Shown here in pieces: positions 44,538 to 55,412 of a stretch of DNA of 64,000 nucleotides (positions within the stretch are counted from its first letter, which is position 1; each line of letters opens with the position of its first letter). Location: contig NZ_AJKI01000015.1 of NCBI RefSeq assembly GCF_000259075.1, positions 1 through 64,000 of the forward strand. The letters run 5' to 3'. Under the pieces are notes generated by a model that did no database searches, was not told where the DNA came from, and saw only the letters and a list, made by a program, of their open reading frames with translations. The stretch is from Marinilabilia salmonicolor JCM 21150. Its GTDB lineage: Bacteria; Bacteroidota; Bacteroidia; Bacteroidales; Marinilabiliaceae. The translations under genes were made by a program, and so were the position numbers.

Positions 44538-45809
44538 TTAATTATCATAAACTGGTATATAGCTCAGTCTTTGAATATCCTCCAGCGATGAGTAATCGTA
44601 CTGGTACAATCCATCCTCTCCTATCACCAATAAAACTTCGCCCAGGGGTATCACGTCATAGGCATCAATATCTTTGTAATGAGCAATCATATTCTCATCA
44701 ATGGCATAAGGATCGTTGGCATAATAAATTTTGAGTCCTGCTTTTCCGTCACAAAGAAATAGCACCTCATTTTCAATCCCCAACCCATAAGGTTCTGTCA
44801 TCGGGTAAGTCTCCAATAACTCCGGATATTCAATGACTGAAATATCGATTACCTCCAGTTGACTTTCGATGGCACCACAGAGGTTTCCTCCTCTGAGGGT
44901 AACATAAGCATAATCTCCCTCCACTACTACCGGATCGCAAGCTGACGCATGTCTAAATTGCGAAATAAACTGAGGACTGGAGGGATCCTGTAAACTATAA
45001 ACAAACATTCCCGAACGGGCGCCTATAAAAAGCATCTGATTGTATGGGAACAGGGTTTCGATTTCCCAGCTTACAGGAATCCGCTTGTTGTATTCAGGGT
45101 TGGCGGGTTCTGATACATCAAACAAATTCAAAGAGGCTTTATCGATGGCATATAAATAATCGCCAAAGACCGTAAAACGGGCCATTGAACCTCCCTGACC
45201 TGTTCCTGTGTTACTGACATTGTTGGACAAGGCACCATCCATCATAAAAAAAGAAGACTCCCAACGGGGAAATTGTCGATACGCTTCCCCGCCATCTGAT
45301 ACATCTTGGGTTTTCTCGGTTACTTTATACCCTGTAACCACTCCTCTGCTTTGGTCAATTTCTCCAAGAATCCCCAATTCATACTCAGGGATGATGTATG
45401 GAAAAACATTGGTATCCCGATCCACCTCCATAATATTGTTCATATCGCTGATATCGATGGTCAGCAGATCAATGTAACTGTCGGCATAGAGTTTATCACC
45501 TTTTATAGCCATATCCACATTGCCCGGTATTTCTATAAAAGACAAAACTTCAGGATTGGAGGGATCAGCATTGTTAACCACATGGATTCCTTTCTGATAT
45601 TCGTTGATAAAGATAAAATCGTCTTTAAAATAAAACTTGCCGGGTTGCCGGATGGCTTCTGCACTTTTTAGGGCAAAAGAAGAGCGCAAATCCTCATAAC
45701 TAAGATACTCAGGGGTATTCACCGTGTAGGTTTCTTCAATCTGGTCACTACAGGAAGAAAAGCCGGCGATAAGAACCAATGACAATAGAAGAATGGAAAC
45801 TTTTTTCAT
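44538..45809 (-). CDS. LVIVD-repeat lipoprotein (beta-propeller)
   Basis: The 423-residue protein begins at the ATG complementary to 45807-45809 (MKKVSILLLSLVLIAGFSSC), which gives a lipobox at Cys20; the longer frame is untranslated leader. The mature part has repeats of LVIVD type, seen as GIHVVNNADPSNPEVLSFIEIPG, LLTIDISDMNNIM, SLNLFDVSEPANPEY and LEVIDISVIEYPELLETYP, which form a beta-propeller. Such lipoproteins are common at the Bacteroidetes surface and have no enzyme motif. It diverges from an outer-membrane protein gene. Confidence 0.85.
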   Translation of the reverse strand: MKKVSILLLSLVLIAGFSSCSDQIEETYTVNTPEYLSYEDLRSSFALKSAEAIRQPGKFYFKDDFIFINEYQKGIHVVNNADPSNPEVLSFIEIPGNVDMAIKGDKLYADSYIDLLTIDISDMNNIMEVDRDTNVFPYIIPEYELGILGEIDQSRGVVTGYKVTEKTQDVSDGGEAYRQFPRWESSFFMMDGALSNNVSNTGTGQGGSMARFTVFGDYLYAIDKASLNLFDVSEPANPEYNKRIPVSWEIETLFPYNQMLFIGARSGMFVYSLQDPSSPQFISQFRHASACDPVVVEGDYAYVTLRGGNLCGAIESQLEVIDISVIEYPELLETYPMTEPYGLGIENEVLFLCDGKAGLKIYYANDPYAIDENMIAHYKDIDAYDVIPLGEVLLVIGEDGLYQYDYSSLEDIQRLSYIPVYDN

Positions 45810-45960
45810 GATGTTTAATTTTTGGGTGTTTAGTATAAGAATAGATTTTTCATAAATGCTGTTGTTTATCAGATGCATAAAAAAGAAAAAGGTTGCTTTC
45901 AATAATTTTCTCTACGCAACTAAACAGGAAAAAACCCATCTTTACTGAAAACCCAAAGAA

Positions 45961-46530
45961 ATGAGAACAACAATTACCATTTTGCTGCTGATATCGACTT
46001 TTTGCAGTCTGGCTCAGGAAAAAGAAAAAACAATTAATGAAGATCAGAAAGAATATACCCTTTTCACCTCTTTCGGTCAGTTTATTGGCTCATCTGCGGA
46101 TGAAAAAGGAAGTATTAGTTCATTTCGGATTGCACCGGCACTTAGATTGGGTGATCACTGGGCTGTTGGATTAACCACCGGAGTAGAATGGTTTGATGTA
46201 CCTCTTTTACCCGTAGGCCCTGATATCAAATATTTTTTTCCTTCAAAAGACAATGGCGGGTTTTTCCTGCAGGGCGCATTGGGTCACTCATTTCCTCTTG
46301 AAGATGCAAGCCTGGAATACGCAGAAGTTTTGGAGACCAAGGGCGGCTTTTTTACCCAATATCATTTGGGGTATTTAATTCCACTAAAAGGAAAAAACAA
46401 ACTGTTGTTCTCTGTGGGCTATCATTATCAGGTATCCGGACATGTGCAGGAACATTGGATATACAGAGAGCTGGAGAGAAAAATAAAATACAACCGGTTT
46501 TCGGTGAGAATCGGCGTGGCAATTTTCTAA
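45961..46530 (+). CDS. Outer-membrane beta-barrel protein
   Basis: The 189-residue protein has a signal peptide (RTTITILLLISTFCSLAQ) and then alternating hydrophobic strands with aromatic girdles, ending in RFSVRIGVAIF, a typical C-terminal barrel strand. The size fits an eight-stranded OmpW/OmpX-like barrel. The function is unknown. It has its own terminator at 46531. Confidence 0.75.
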   Translation: MRTTITILLLISTFCSLAQEKEKTINEDQKEYTLFTSFGQFIGSSADEKGSISSFRIAPALRLGDHWAVGLTTGVEWFDVPLLPVGPDIKYFFPSKDNGGFFLQGALGHSFPLEDASLEYAEVLETKGGFFTQYHLGYLIPLKGKNKLLFSVGYHYQVSGHVQEHWIYRELERKIKYNRFSVRIGVAIF

Positions 46531-46573
46531 AACAACAATGGCGACTGAAAATCAGCCGCCATTGTTGTTTTTA
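46531..46573 (+). terminator. Terminator after the outer-membrane protein gene
   Basis: AACAACAATGGCG pairs perfectly with CGCCATTGTTGTT around a 13-base loop, followed by TTT. It sits directly after the stop codon and also faces the convergent lgt gene. Confidence 0.75.
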
Positions 46574-46587
46574 ATGTCCTTTCCCGA

Positions 46588-47403
46588 TTATTGTCTCTGA
46601 ACAGGACCTCTTTTGATGGCCTTTTGCACATAGTACAAACCGGCAACCACAAAAGGAATACTCAATATTTGCCCCATATTTATGGCCATTCCTGCTTCAA
46701 AAGTTTCCTGATCTGCTTTCACAAATTCAATGATAAAGCGTGAAGCAAAAACACCTATCAGAAAAACTCCGAAGAGAAGCCCCTGACGTAGCCTTGCATT
46801 GGTTTTCCAATACAAAAACATCAAATAGACAAATGTACCAAGATACGCAAGGGCTTCATATATTTGAGTTGGATGCCTAAGCGTAACTATTTCCTGGCCG
46901 TCAACTCGCTGGAACCAAAAAGCCCAGGGTACATCGGTAACCCGACCCACAATTTCGGAATTCATAAGGTTTCCCAGTCTGATAAATACCGCAGCTAAAG
47001 CGACCGGCACCACCAGACGGTCAAGAATCCAGAGCATCGGTTTTTTGGAAACTTTTTTGGAATAGTAATAGATAGCTACCAATATTCCGATGGCTCCGCC
47101 GTGACTGGCCAGACCGCCATGCCAGATGGCAAGAATCTCTCCCGGATGCTGAGAGTAATAGTCCCATCCGTAAAAAAAGACATGCCCCAGACGTGCTCCG
47201 ACAACGGTGGCTACCACCACATAAATGAAGAGTTTGTCGAGCCATTTTTCGGGAATATCTTCCCGCTTAAACATTCGCTCAATGATGTAGTAGCCCGACA
47301 AAAAAGCCAGGGCAAAAAGCAGTCCGTAATAACGTACGGTCAACGGTCCCATAGAGAAAATCTCAGGATCGGGGTTCCAGCTAATATAATTCAGTAAAAA
47401 CAT
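46588..47403 (-). CDS. lgt: Prolipoprotein diacylglyceryl transferase
   Basis: The 271-residue membrane protein has the Lgt signatures: WHGGLASHGGAIG (residues about 95-107) with the key His, and the GNLMNSEIVGR signature (about 145-155) with Asn and Glu. It attaches the diacylglycerol to the lipobox Cys of lipoproteins, of which the window holds at least six. It follows secA with 6 bp between, so both belong to one transcript. Its start is the ATG complementary to 47401-47403. Confidence 0.94.
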   Translation of the reverse strand: MFLLNYISWNPDPEIFSMGPLTVRYYGLLFALAFLSGYYIIERMFKREDIPEKWLDKLFIYVVVATVVGARLGHVFFYGWDYYSQHPGEILAIWHGGLASHGGAIGILVAIYYYSKKVSKKPMLWILDRLVVPVALAAVFIRLGNLMNSEIVGRVTDVPWAFWFQRVDGQEIVTLRHPTQIYEALAYLGTFVYLMFLYWKTNARLRQGLLFGVFLIGVFASRFIIEFVKADQETFEAGMAINMGQILSIPFVVAGLYYVQKAIKRGPVQRQ

Positions 47404-47409
47404 AGACCT

Positions 47410-50400
47410 TTATTTTCCGTGACATTGTTTGTATTTCTTACCACTTCCACAAGGACAGGGATCGTTACGTCCCACCTTCTTTTCCACACGTACCGGCTCT
47501 GCCTTGGGCTTTTCTTTCTGCGCTCCTCCAGGCTGTCCACCTCTTGACGCACCCCCGGGTGCTCCCACTCCGGGCATTTCATCTTTCTGCATTTTCAGAC
47601 GTCCCATATCGCTGCGTTTGCGTTCTTCAGCTTGTTTCACCTGACTGGCATCCCTGATTGGGATGTGTGCCTTGGCAAGAGAAGCCACCACTTTTCGGTT
47701 GTTCTCCCCAATCATTGTCTTGAAAAGATTGAACGACTCAAACTTATAAATCAACAGCGGATCTTTTTGTTCATACGAAGCATTCTGTACCGCCTGCTTC
47801 AGGTCGTCCAGTTCTCTAAGGTGCTCTTTCCAGGCTTCATCAATGGTAAGCAGCAACATGGCCTTAGAGAATGATTTGGCCAGATCGGCACCCTCTGTTT
47901 CGTAGGCTTTTTTGAGATTGGTGGTAATCTGGAAGACACGCTGTCCATCGGAAATGGGAACCACGATGTTTTCGTAAACTTCTCCTTTATTCTCAAAAAC
48001 ATCTTTGATTACAGGATAAGCCTGACGAGCAATGGTTTCCATCTTACGCTGATAATTGTCCCATACTTTTGTATGTAATTTATCTGCCAGCTCTTCCACC
48101 TTGGTTTTCATAAACTCCTCCTGTTTAAACGGAGAATCGGTGGAGAAAGTACGTATCAACTCAGTATTGAATCCTTCAAAATCATTGGTTCCCTGATATT
48201 CGGTGACCAATTCCTCACAGGTATCCAGCATCATATTGGAGATATCCACCTGAATACGTTCCCCGTACAGAGCATGCTTACGTTTGGTATAAATCACCTC
48301 ACGCTGTGAGTTCATCACATCATCATATTCCAGCAGACGCTTACGAATACCAAAGTTGTTCTCTTCCACTTTCTTCTGCGCCCGCTCAATACTCTTGGTA
48401 ATCATACTGTGCTGAATCACCTCTCCGTCCTGGATTCCCATACGGTCCATATATTTCACAATACGATCGGAACCAAACAGACGCATCAGATTGTCTTCGA
48501 GCGAGACAAAAAACTGAGAAGAACCCGGGTCACCCTGACGACCGGCACGACCACGTAACTGACGGTCCACACGGCGTGATTCGTGACGCTCAGTACCCAC
48601 AATGGCCAAACCACCAGATTCTTTCACCTCTTTGGAAAGTTTGATATCGGTACCACGACCGGCCATGTTGGTAGCAATGGTTACTACACCCTCCTTACCT
48701 GCATCGGCCACAATTTCGGCCTCCCGTTGGTGCTGTTTGGCGTTCAGGACATTGTGCTTAATGCCACGAATTTTAAGCATCCGGCTAAGTAACTCCGATA
48801 CCTCCACCGAAGTAGTACCAACGAGTACCGGTCTGCCGGCTTTTACAAGCCCGGAAATTTCCTCGATAACGGCATTGTATTTCTCCCGAGTGGTTTTATA
48901 CACCAAATCCTCATGATCTTTTCGGGTAATTGGCCGATTGGTGGGAATAACCACAACATCGAGTTCATAAATATCCCAGAATTCACCAGCTTCCGTCTCT
49001 GCGGTACCGGTCATACCCGCGAGCTTGTTGTACATCCGGAAATAATTCTGGAGTGTAATGGTGGCATAGGTCTGTGTGGACGCTTCAACTTTAACCCTTT
49101 CTTTAGCTTCAATAGCCTGGTGCAAACCGTCGGAGTAGCGACGCCCCTCCATAATACGGCCGGTCTGCTCATCCACAATTTTAACCTTGTTGTCCATCAC
49201 CACATATTCCACATCCTTCTCGAACATGGCGTATGCTTTAAGCAACTGATTTACGGTATGAACGCGCTCCGATTTGACAGCATAATTCTGAAGCAATTCA
49301 TCCTTTTTTTCCACCCTGTCCTCTTCTTTCAGAGATTCATCTTTATCCAGGGCAGCCACTTCAGAACCAATATCCGGTAGCACAAAGAAATTGGCATCAT
49401 CGCTGGTTCCGGTAATCAAATCGATTCCCATATCGGTCATTTCCACCGAATTGGTTTTCTCATCAATTACAAAATAAAGAGGATCGGTCACCACATGCAT
49501 GTTTTTATTGTTCTCCTGCATGTAGAAGTTCTCAGTCTTAAGCATTCGGGCTTTCATTCCCTGCTCACTCAGAAACTTAATGATGGCCTTATTTTTAGGA
49601 AGTCCCTTGTAGGCACGAAGCAACAGCAGGGCGCCCTCGTCCTGCACTTTGGAATCTTCAGATTTGAGTTTCTGCTTAGCCTCAGCCAGTATTTTGGTCA
49701 CCAAGGCACGCTGTGTCTCGAAAAGTTTTTCCACTTTGGGACGATATTCCATGAAGAGTTCGTCTGTCCCTTTGTTGGGCACGGGACCTGAAATGATCAG
49801 GGGAGTACGTGCATCGTCAATCAATACGGAGTCCACCTCATCCACGATGGCATAGTTGTGCTTGCGCTGCACGAGGTCTTTGGGGGAAACAGCCATATTG
49901 TCACGAAGGTAATCAAAACCAAACTCATTGTTGGTTCCGTAGGTGACATCTGCTTTGTAAGCAGCTCGGCGTGCTTCCGAGTTGGGCTGATGTTTGTCAA
50001 TACAATCCACACTCAATCCATGGAACATAAATATGGGCCCCATCCATTCGGAGTCACGCTTGGCCAGGTAATCGTTCACCGTTACCAGATGTACGCCTCT
50101 TCCGGTCAGTGCATTCAAAAACACCGGCAGGGTTGCCACCAGGGTTTTTCCCTCACCTGTGGCCATCTCTGCTATTTTACCCTGATGCAAAACAACACCA
50201 CCAAACAGCTGCACATCGTAATGCACCATATCCCAGGTGATTTCGTTACCACCGGCCTGCCAAGTATTGTGGAAGATGGCATTTTCACCCTCTATCTCCA
50301 CGAAATCATGTTTGGCAGCAAGGTCGCGGTCGAAGTCGGTTGCCGTTACTGTCACTGTTTCGTTTTCTTTGAATCGCTTTGCGGTTTCTTTTACTACCGC

Positions 50401-50742
50401 AAAAGCTTCGGGCAGAATTTCATCCAGTGTTCCCTTTAGTTTTTCGGTAATTTCGTCCTCCAGCTTATCAATCTGGTCATAAATATCCTCGCGCTCATTG
50501 ATGCCCATTTTTTGGGTATCGGCCTTTTCCTTGAGCTCATCAATTTGCTTTTGCTCGTCACTCACTTTTTCATCCAGGCGGGCTTTAAGATCCAGCGTGC
50601 GTTGACGCAGTTCATCATTGGAGAGTTTCTCTATTTCCGGAGAAACGCTTTTTATTTGTTCGACAACAGGCATCACCAGTTTCTGGTCACGTGTAAATTT
50701 ACTGCCAAACAACTTGGTCATTATCTGATTAAATGCAGACAT
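47410..50742 (-). CDS. secA: Preprotein translocase ATPase SecA
   Basis: The 1110-residue protein has the DEAD-type motor with Walker [10 protein letters not shown], Walker [21 protein letters not shown] and the second motor half with RGTDIK and [10 protein letters not shown]. It ends with a SEC-C zinc motif ([13 protein letters not shown]). The length exceeds the E. coli form (901) by about 200 residues, as known for Bacteroidetes, mainly through inserts near residues 330-450. It drives proteins through SecYEG and stands 6 bp before lgt on the same strand. Confidence 0.95.
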   Translation of the reverse strand: MSAFNQIMTKLFGSKFTRDQKLVMPVVEQIKSVSPEIEKLSNDELRQRTLDLKARLDEKVSDEQKQIDELKEKADTQKMGINEREDIYDQIDKLEDEITEKLKGTLDEILPEAFAVVKETAKRFKENETVTVTATDFDRDLAAKHDFVEIEGENAIFHNTWQAGGNEITWDMVHYDVQLFGGVVLHQGKIAEMATGEGKTLVATLPVFLNALTGRGVHLVTVNDYLAKRDSEWMGPIFMFHGLSVDCIDKHQPNSEARRAAYKADVTYGTNNEFGFDYLRDNMAVSPKDLVQRKHNYAIVDEVDSVLIDDARTPLIISGPVPNKGTDELFMEYRPKVEKLFETQRALVTKILAEAKQKLKSEDSKVQDEGALLLLRAYKGLPKNKAIIKFLSEQGMKARMLKTENFYMQENNKNMHVVTDPLYFVIDEKTNSVEMTDMGIDLITGTSDDANFFVLPDIGSEVAALDKDESLKEEDRVEKKDELLQNYAVKSERVHTVNQLLKAYAMFEKDVEYVVMDNKVKIVDEQTGRIMEGRRYSDGLHQAIEAKERVKVEASTQTYATITLQNYFRMYNKLAGMTGTAETEAGEFWDIYELDVVVIPTNRPITRKDHEDLVYKTTREKYNAVIEEISGLVKAGRPVLVGTTSVEVSELLSRMLKIRGIKHNVLNAKQHQREAEIVADAGKEGVVTIATNMAGRGTDIKLSKEVKESGGLAIVGTERHESRRVDRQLRGRAGRQGDPGSSQFFVSLEDNLMRLFGSDRIVKYMDRMGIQDGEVIQHSMITKSIERAQKKVEENNFGIRKRLLEYDDVMNSQREVIYTKRKHALYGERIQVDISNMMLDTCEELVTEYQGTNDFEGFNTELIRTFSTDSPFKQEEFMKTKVEELADKLHTKVWDNYQRKMETIARQAYPVIKDVFENKGEVYENIVVPISDGQRVFQITTNLKKAYETEGADLAKSFSKAMLLLTIDEAWKEHLRELDDLKQAVQNASYEQKDPLLIYKFESFNLFKTMIGENNRKVVASLAKAHIPIRDASQVKQAEERKRSDMGRLKMQKDEMPGVGAPGGASRGGQPGGAQKEKPKAEPVRVEKKVGRNDPCPCGSGKKYKQCHGK

Positions 50743-50857
50743 ATATTTTTAACAATTAATGTTTTACAAATTGAAATAAAACTTCCGTACTCTGCAGAAT
50801 TGGTGCCAAATATTTTCAAGCTCCAACTCTGATGGCGGAAGTATCGGGAATAAAGAA

Positions 50858-51301
50858 TCAAGCCACAGAAGGTCCTGCCCGTATCTCAAGAGAAGGAAAA
50901 GTTACAGAATTCCGGGTTTCCGGCTTTTGCCTGAGGTATTTTTCATCCTGAAAATCTGTCAGCCACACCTCTGAGCCGCAACGTTGTGGAAGTGTAAATA
51001 AAACCGCATCGGGTAAAATCTCCGGAAGAACGGAAATACCTGACAATGCAGAAATATTAACAGTAGAAAAAACGGGCAAAGATTCTTTGTCATCACCTGA
51101 CAGAACAGAGGACTTGGAAATCTTCAAAAAATAGTGTTTCCCCTTACCCTCCGTGAGGGCTTTAACAACCTCTTCGGCAGAGATGTTCTTCTCCGGACTG
51201 TCAGGCCATTCCTCATAAGGCTGACATGCACCTACAGCTACATAAACCGTAAGTGTTACCCCAAGCAGGGTCAAACATCCTATTTCAGAATAGTTTCGCA
51301 C
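50858..51301 (-). CDS. Small putative lipoprotein of unknown function
   Basis: The 147-residue protein has a leader with a possible lipobox (VYVAVGAC, Cys26) followed by QPYEEWPDSPEKNISAEEVVKAL. The body has short strands but matches nothing I know. It lies 115 bp before secA on the same strand and beside a region of repeats, so it may not be conserved. The start could also be later. Confidence 0.5.
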   Translation of the reverse strand: MRNYSEIGCLTLLGVTLTVYVAVGACQPYEEWPDSPEKNISAEEVVKALTEGKGKHYFLKISKSSVLSGDDKESLPVFSTVNISALSGISVLPEILPDAVLFTLPQRCGSEVWLTDFQDEKYLRQKPETRNSVTFPSLEIRAGPSVA

Positions 51302-51626
51302 AAATATCTTTTTCTCCGTTTCGGCCCGTAAAGATGTTAAAAGTTTTGCAATTTTCAGGGATATTCGGGGAATTTTTACATTGGAGGGTTAGGGTTAAAC
51401 CACAGAAGACACATAAGGATTTGAATCATATGAGGTTTTTATCGGAGTTGAAAGAGAGTGAACAAGGTTTTAAGGCAGAAGGCAGAAGTTGGTGGAATTT
51501 ACCCGAATCGCGGAGAATTAACAGATTTGTGGAAAATATCGTGAATACACCAGGTATTCGCAGGAGAGCAAAGAAAGGACGGGGCTAAAAGAATCAAAAT
51601 ATGGGCCTCGCCTCCCAGGTATGGAG
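51302..51626. other. Intergenic DNA with weak short repeats
   Basis: This segment includes AGGCAGAAGGCAGAAG (about 51475-51490), a phrase also found near 59938. Open frames exist on both strands, but none has a recognisable start, domain or composition of a gene. Confidence 0.35.
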
Positions 51627-52127
51627 AACTCCAATCTCCCCATTGACAGGTATAGCGTATTCCGATCCGCCATTAGACCGCAGATCGTCTTTGGCTCTGC
51701 CGCTTTGCCCAGCAAAAATTCCCCTGAATTATGAGAACAGCGGATTGGAGCTCAGCTTTGTTGCTTTGCTTGTTAAAGAATCCGCCTCACCCGGAAGCCT
51801 TCATTGCTGAAGGCCGGCCAGCAACTCTACCGATCTTTCGCCGCTCTTGGGTTTGGTAAGCTGTTAAAAGACGCAAGACAATTGCCTCACCACAACAGAC
51901 ATAGCTGACTCTAATCCCCCATTGACAGGTATGGCGGATTCCGATCCGCCATCTTGTAAAAAGGATTAGCCTCTGCTCTGCTGTTTTGCTTGTCAAGGAA
52001 TCCCTTGCATTAAAAAAAACAGCGGATCGGAATCCGCCGCACCTGATTTCCACATATATAATCTCTAACGGATTGGCCCCGGCTCTGCCGCTTTCTTCAG
52101 AAAGAATCCACCGCACTTGGGTGACCT
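51627..52127. repeat. Intergenic palindromic repeats, two to three related copies
   Basis: Two stretches share the phrase CCATTGACAGGTAT (51640-51653 and 51919-51932) followed by a GGCGGATTCCGATCCGCC-like palindrome, then a CTCTGC-CGCTTT or CTGTTTTGCTTG segment and an AACAGCGGAT tail. A third partial copy (CTCTAACGGATTGG... near 52066-52115) lies against the dus stop codon. Reading frames through them are side effects of the repeat. I take it as a family of intergenic palindromes, not genes. Confidence 0.55.
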
Positions 52128-53159
52128 TCATTTGACGGTCGGCTCCATGCTCTGCGCTCCATGCGCTTTGCCTCTCTCCACCACCCTTCGGGCCTCTTCA
52201 AAACTATTGGTCTCCATTAATTCCTTACGCAACCCGGCTGCCCCACGAAAATCGGAAATATAGATTTTAAAAAACCGCTTTAGAATTGGAAATGGCCGGT
52301 TATTACCCCATGCTGCTTCATAAAGTTGAAGATGCCTTAAAAGGGTATCCATTCTTTTTTCAACATCAACGTCCTGAAGTGTGGATTGAAACATCCATGG
52401 GTTCCTAAAAATTCCACGACCTATCATCACACCATCGGTTTTAAAAAGGCTACAACGTTCATGGAGGTCGTCAAGCGAAAAAACATCTCCATTGCCAATC
52501 AAAGGCACACCAGGGACCAACTCATCTCTTATGACTGAAGCTTTGGCGATTTCGTTCCAGTCGGCTGCACCTTCCGACATCTGCTTTTGTATGCGCCCAT
52601 GCAGAATGACACCATCCAGAGGCTGACGAAAAAGAAAATTCATCCAGCGTTCCGTATCCACCTTTTTGAGGCCTATACGCGTCTTGACACTTAGCGGAAG
52701 AGAGGTGGCTTCACGTGTAGCCTGTATTATTTCTGCTGCCAGAGATTCGTTGTCAATCAAAGCCGAGCAACTGCCGTGGGTAACCACGTTGCGCACGGGG
52801 CAACCCATATTGATATCAATCCCGTCAAAATCGTAATTCTCGTCAAGATACTTTACGGCTTCCAGATATTTTTCCGGCTTATTGCCCCATATCTGTGCAA
52901 CAATCTTCACCCCTTTTTCTTTGAGCAGTTGCCGTTCTGTTTCCGACACCACCAATCGCTGGGCAACATTGTCGCGTCCCTGAGGATGACACAATCCGTC
53001 GGTAGAGGTAAACTCAGTAAAAATCACATCCAAATTGCCCGGCTGGGTGTTGTGCAGCACCAGCTCACGAAAGGCTGTATCGGTGACATCCTCCATGGGT
53101 GCCAGCATTACCAGTGGGCGTTTGGCTGTTTTCCAGAAATTACTTTTAGTATTGGGCAT
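52128..53159 (-). CDS. dus: tRNA-dihydrouridine synthase
   Basis: The 343-residue flavoprotein has the N-terminal MLAPMEDVTDTAFRELV, the catalytic Cys120 in NMGCPVRNVVTHGSCSALI, VKTRIGL (about 157-163) and the FMN phosphate loop PLIGNGDVFS and DGVMIGRGIFRNPW. It reduces uridines in the D-loop of tRNA. Which of DusA/B/C it is cannot be told. It ends exactly against a repeat region and lies 68 bp after the trhO-like gene. Confidence 0.9.
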   Translation of the reverse strand: MPNTKSNFWKTAKRPLVMLAPMEDVTDTAFRELVLHNTQPGNLDVIFTEFTSTDGLCHPQGRDNVAQRLVVSETERQLLKEKGVKIVAQIWGNKPEKYLEAVKYLDENYDFDGIDINMGCPVRNVVTHGSCSALIDNESLAAEIIQATREATSLPLSVKTRIGLKKVDTERWMNFLFRQPLDGVILHGRIQKQMSEGAADWNEIAKASVIRDELVPGVPLIGNGDVFSLDDLHERCSLFKTDGVMIGRGIFRNPWMFQSTLQDVDVEKRMDTLLRHLQLYEAAWGNNRPFPILKRFFKIYISDFRGAAGLRKELMETNSFEEARRVVERGKAHGAQSMEPTVK

Positions 53160-53227
53160 ATTGTTTAATCATAATTCTACCATTGTTTCGCCGCTCTGCA
53201 GCTTAATATTAAATGAGTACGCTCGCT

Positions 53228-54223
53228 TTAATTCTGAACCTTAGCCTTAGTCTCAACCTCATCCTGTCGAACCGAACCACGAACCTCTGAATGCGTAAAC
53301 TCCTGATAACACTCGTTGCTACAGCAACCTGCATATTTCTCCGCACATTCATCGCACTGAATAACCAGTTTGTGACAGGGATCGTACGCACAATTCACAT
53401 GTGTATCACATGGTTTGCCACACTGATGACAATGGCTGATGACATCTTCAGTAATCCGTTCTCCCAGTCTGTCGTCAAAGACAAAATTCTTTCCTATAAA
53501 TTGAGATGGCAATCCTGCCTTTTTAATCTCATGGGTATATGCAATCACCCCGCCATGCAGTTGGTTTACATCCAAAAAACCATGATGGCGCATCCAGGCA
53601 CTGGCCTTTTCGCAGCGGACCCCACCGGTGCAGTAAAGCAAAATTTTCCTGTCTTTCTGCTCCTGAAGTTGCTCAACCACCAGCTCCACTTCCTCCCGGA
53701 AAGTTCTAACTTCAGGACAGATGGCGCTCTCGAAATGTCCAACCTCGCTTTCGTAACTGTTGCGCATATCCACCACAATCACATCGTCCTGTTGGACCAG
53801 ATTGTGAAACTCCATAGGAGAAAGTCGCGTTCCCACATTGGTCACATCGAATACCTTATCTTTCAATCCGTCAGCCACAATCTTGGGACGCACTTTTATT
53901 ACCAGCTTCAAAAAAGATTTTCCATCATCTTCCACGGCCCATTTAAGTGGGATTTCTCTCAGCACCGCAACAGAGTCAAGGTGCGCTATAAAATCGTCAA
54001 TAAAGTGTTCGGGCACACTCATCTGGGCATTAATGCCTTCGTGAGCCACATACACCCGCCCATAGCACTGCAACTGATTCCAGGCAATGTAAAGTTCGTC
54101 ACGAAACTCCTGTGGGTTTTCAATTTTAAAATATTTGTAAAATGAAACGGTACGACGCTGAAATTTCTCAGCCTGCAATCGTGCTTTCAACTCTGAAGGC
54201 CCTAATCGATTATACAATAACAT
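53228..54223 (-). CDS. trhO: tRNA uridine(34) hydroxylase (rhodanese-like)
   Basis: The 331-residue protein has an N-terminal ferredoxin-like domain (YKYFKIENPQEFRDELYIAWNQLQCYGRVYVAHEGINAQMSVP), a rhodanese domain with the active-site Cys in ILLYCTGGVRCEKA (about 194-207), and a Cys-rich C-terminal zinc-like tail (CHQCGKPCDTHVNCAYDPCHK...CDECAEKYAGCC) seen in the YceA/TrhO family. It makes 5-hydroxyuridine at position 34 of tRNA. Together with the dus gene this is a tRNA-modification pair. Confidence 0.92.
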   Translation of the reverse strand: MLLYNRLGPSELKARLQAEKFQRRTVSFYKYFKIENPQEFRDELYIAWNQLQCYGRVYVAHEGINAQMSVPEHFIDDFIAHLDSVAVLREIPLKWAVEDDGKSFLKLVIKVRPKIVADGLKDKVFDVTNVGTRLSPMEFHNLVQQDDVIVVDMRNSYESEVGHFESAICPEVRTFREEVELVVEQLQEQKDRKILLYCTGGVRCEKASAWMRHHGFLDVNQLHGGVIAYTHEIKKAGLPSQFIGKNFVFDDRLGERITEDVISHCHQCGKPCDTHVNCAYDPCHKLVIQCDECAEKYAGCCSNECYQEFTHSEVRGSVRQDEVETKAKVQN

Positions 54224-54410
54224 TATCTATCCTTTTTTGAAGCTTAAACAATGGGCAAAGATAAAAACTTTTATTATTTAGGATAAAGTTGTCTTATTTA
54301 AAAATCTCTTCTACACTCCTCCAGCAATAACCATTTATCCTCCTGTTTTATTTGAAAAAGATGTTATTTCGTTATTGGAAAAAATTGAAACTAATTCTTA
54401 AAAAAACAAT

Positions 54411-55412
54411 ATGAAAAAACTATTTCCGCTTTTGATGTTGATTGTTGTATTCGGCAGTTGTCAAACCAAATCAGGAAACTCCACCCCAAAGAATTCAGAT
54501 AAAGGAGAAATCAAATACAGTGGGAATCCACTCTTTGAGGAACCTTTCACCGCCGATCCATCAGTGCTGGTTCATAACGATACATTGTATCTGTTTACTG
54601 GCAGCGATGAGCAAGCCGAAGGAGTTGATGGATTTCTCATGAACAAATGGTACATATTCTCTACTACGGATATGGTGAACTGGACCAATCACGGTTCCAA
54701 ATTATCGGTAGATGATTTTGAATGGGGTTCACACAATGCGTTTGCCGGAGACATCGTAGAAAACAATGGCAGATTTTGGTGGTATGTTCCCATCGTACAT
54801 AAAGATCCGGCAACCAGGGTAAACGAGGGTTTTGCTATGGGGGTTGCGGTAGCTGATCATCCCACAGGCCCTTATCACGATCCGGTAGGCGAAGCACTTA
54901 TTATGGACACCACGACCAATTCCATTCCTCTCAATATAGATCCGATCGTTTTTGTAGATGACGACGGGGAGGTTTACTTCTTTTGGGGCTCCTGGAATGA
55001 AGTGCGCATGGTAAAACTTAAAGAAAACATGATGGAACTGGATGGGCTGGTTCAAAACGTAGAAGGATTGACCAACTTCTTTGAAGCGCCTTATGTCCAT
55101 AAACGTGGTGACACCTATTACATGAGCTATGCTGCAGGTTATCCTTCCCGAACGGAATATGCAACCAGCAAAAGCATCACAGGTCCATGGGACCATCAGG
55201 GTGTCATTCACGACACCATCCCCAACTCGCCAACCAACCACCAGGCCATCGTGAACTTTAAAGGAAATGATTATTTCATTTACCACACTGCCGGATTGGA
55301 AAACGGAGGTCCCTTTCGTCGTAGCATTTGCATCGACAAACTGGAATATGATGAAAACGGCATGATTAAAAAGGTGGTCAGGACAGAAAAAGGAGTTCCG
55401 ATGATTGAATAA
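54411..55412 (+). CDS. Family 43 glycoside hydrolase lipoprotein
   Basis: The 333-residue protein has a lipoprotein signal (LIVVFGSC, Cys18). The five-bladed propeller of GH43 shows the catalytic base Asp in FTADPSVLVHNDTLYLF, the pKa-modulating Asp in NIDPIVFVDDDGEVYFFWG, and the acid Glu in NFFEAPYVHKRGDTYYMSYA. It likely acts on arabinose- or xylose-containing plant polysaccharides at the cell surface. A GH5 gene follows 345 bp later, with a hairpin between. Confidence 0.9.
   Translation: MKKLFPLLMLIVVFGSCQTKSGNSTPKNSDKGEIKYSGNPLFEEPFTADPSVLVHNDTLYLFTGSDEQAEGVDGFLMNKWYIFSTTDMVNWTNHGSKLSVDDFEWGSHNAFAGDIVENNGRFWWYVPIVHKDPATRVNEGFAMGVAVADHPTGPYHDPVGEALIMDTTTNSIPLNIDPIVFVDDDGEVYFFWGSWNEVRMVKLKENMMELDGLVQNVEGLTNFFEAPYVHKRGDTYYMSYAAGYPSRTEYATSKSITGPWDHQGVIHDTIPNSPTNHQAIVNFKGNDYFIYHTAGLENGGPFRRSICIDKLEYDENGMIKKVVRTEKGVPMIE

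Noticed and set aside
45208-45671. Long + strand frames inside the LVIVD gene
   Set aside because: Shadow frames of the propeller gene on the other strand.
51787-52131. A 114-codon frame on the reverse strand
   Set aside because: It lies fully in the palindromic repeat region and repeats the same residues twice.
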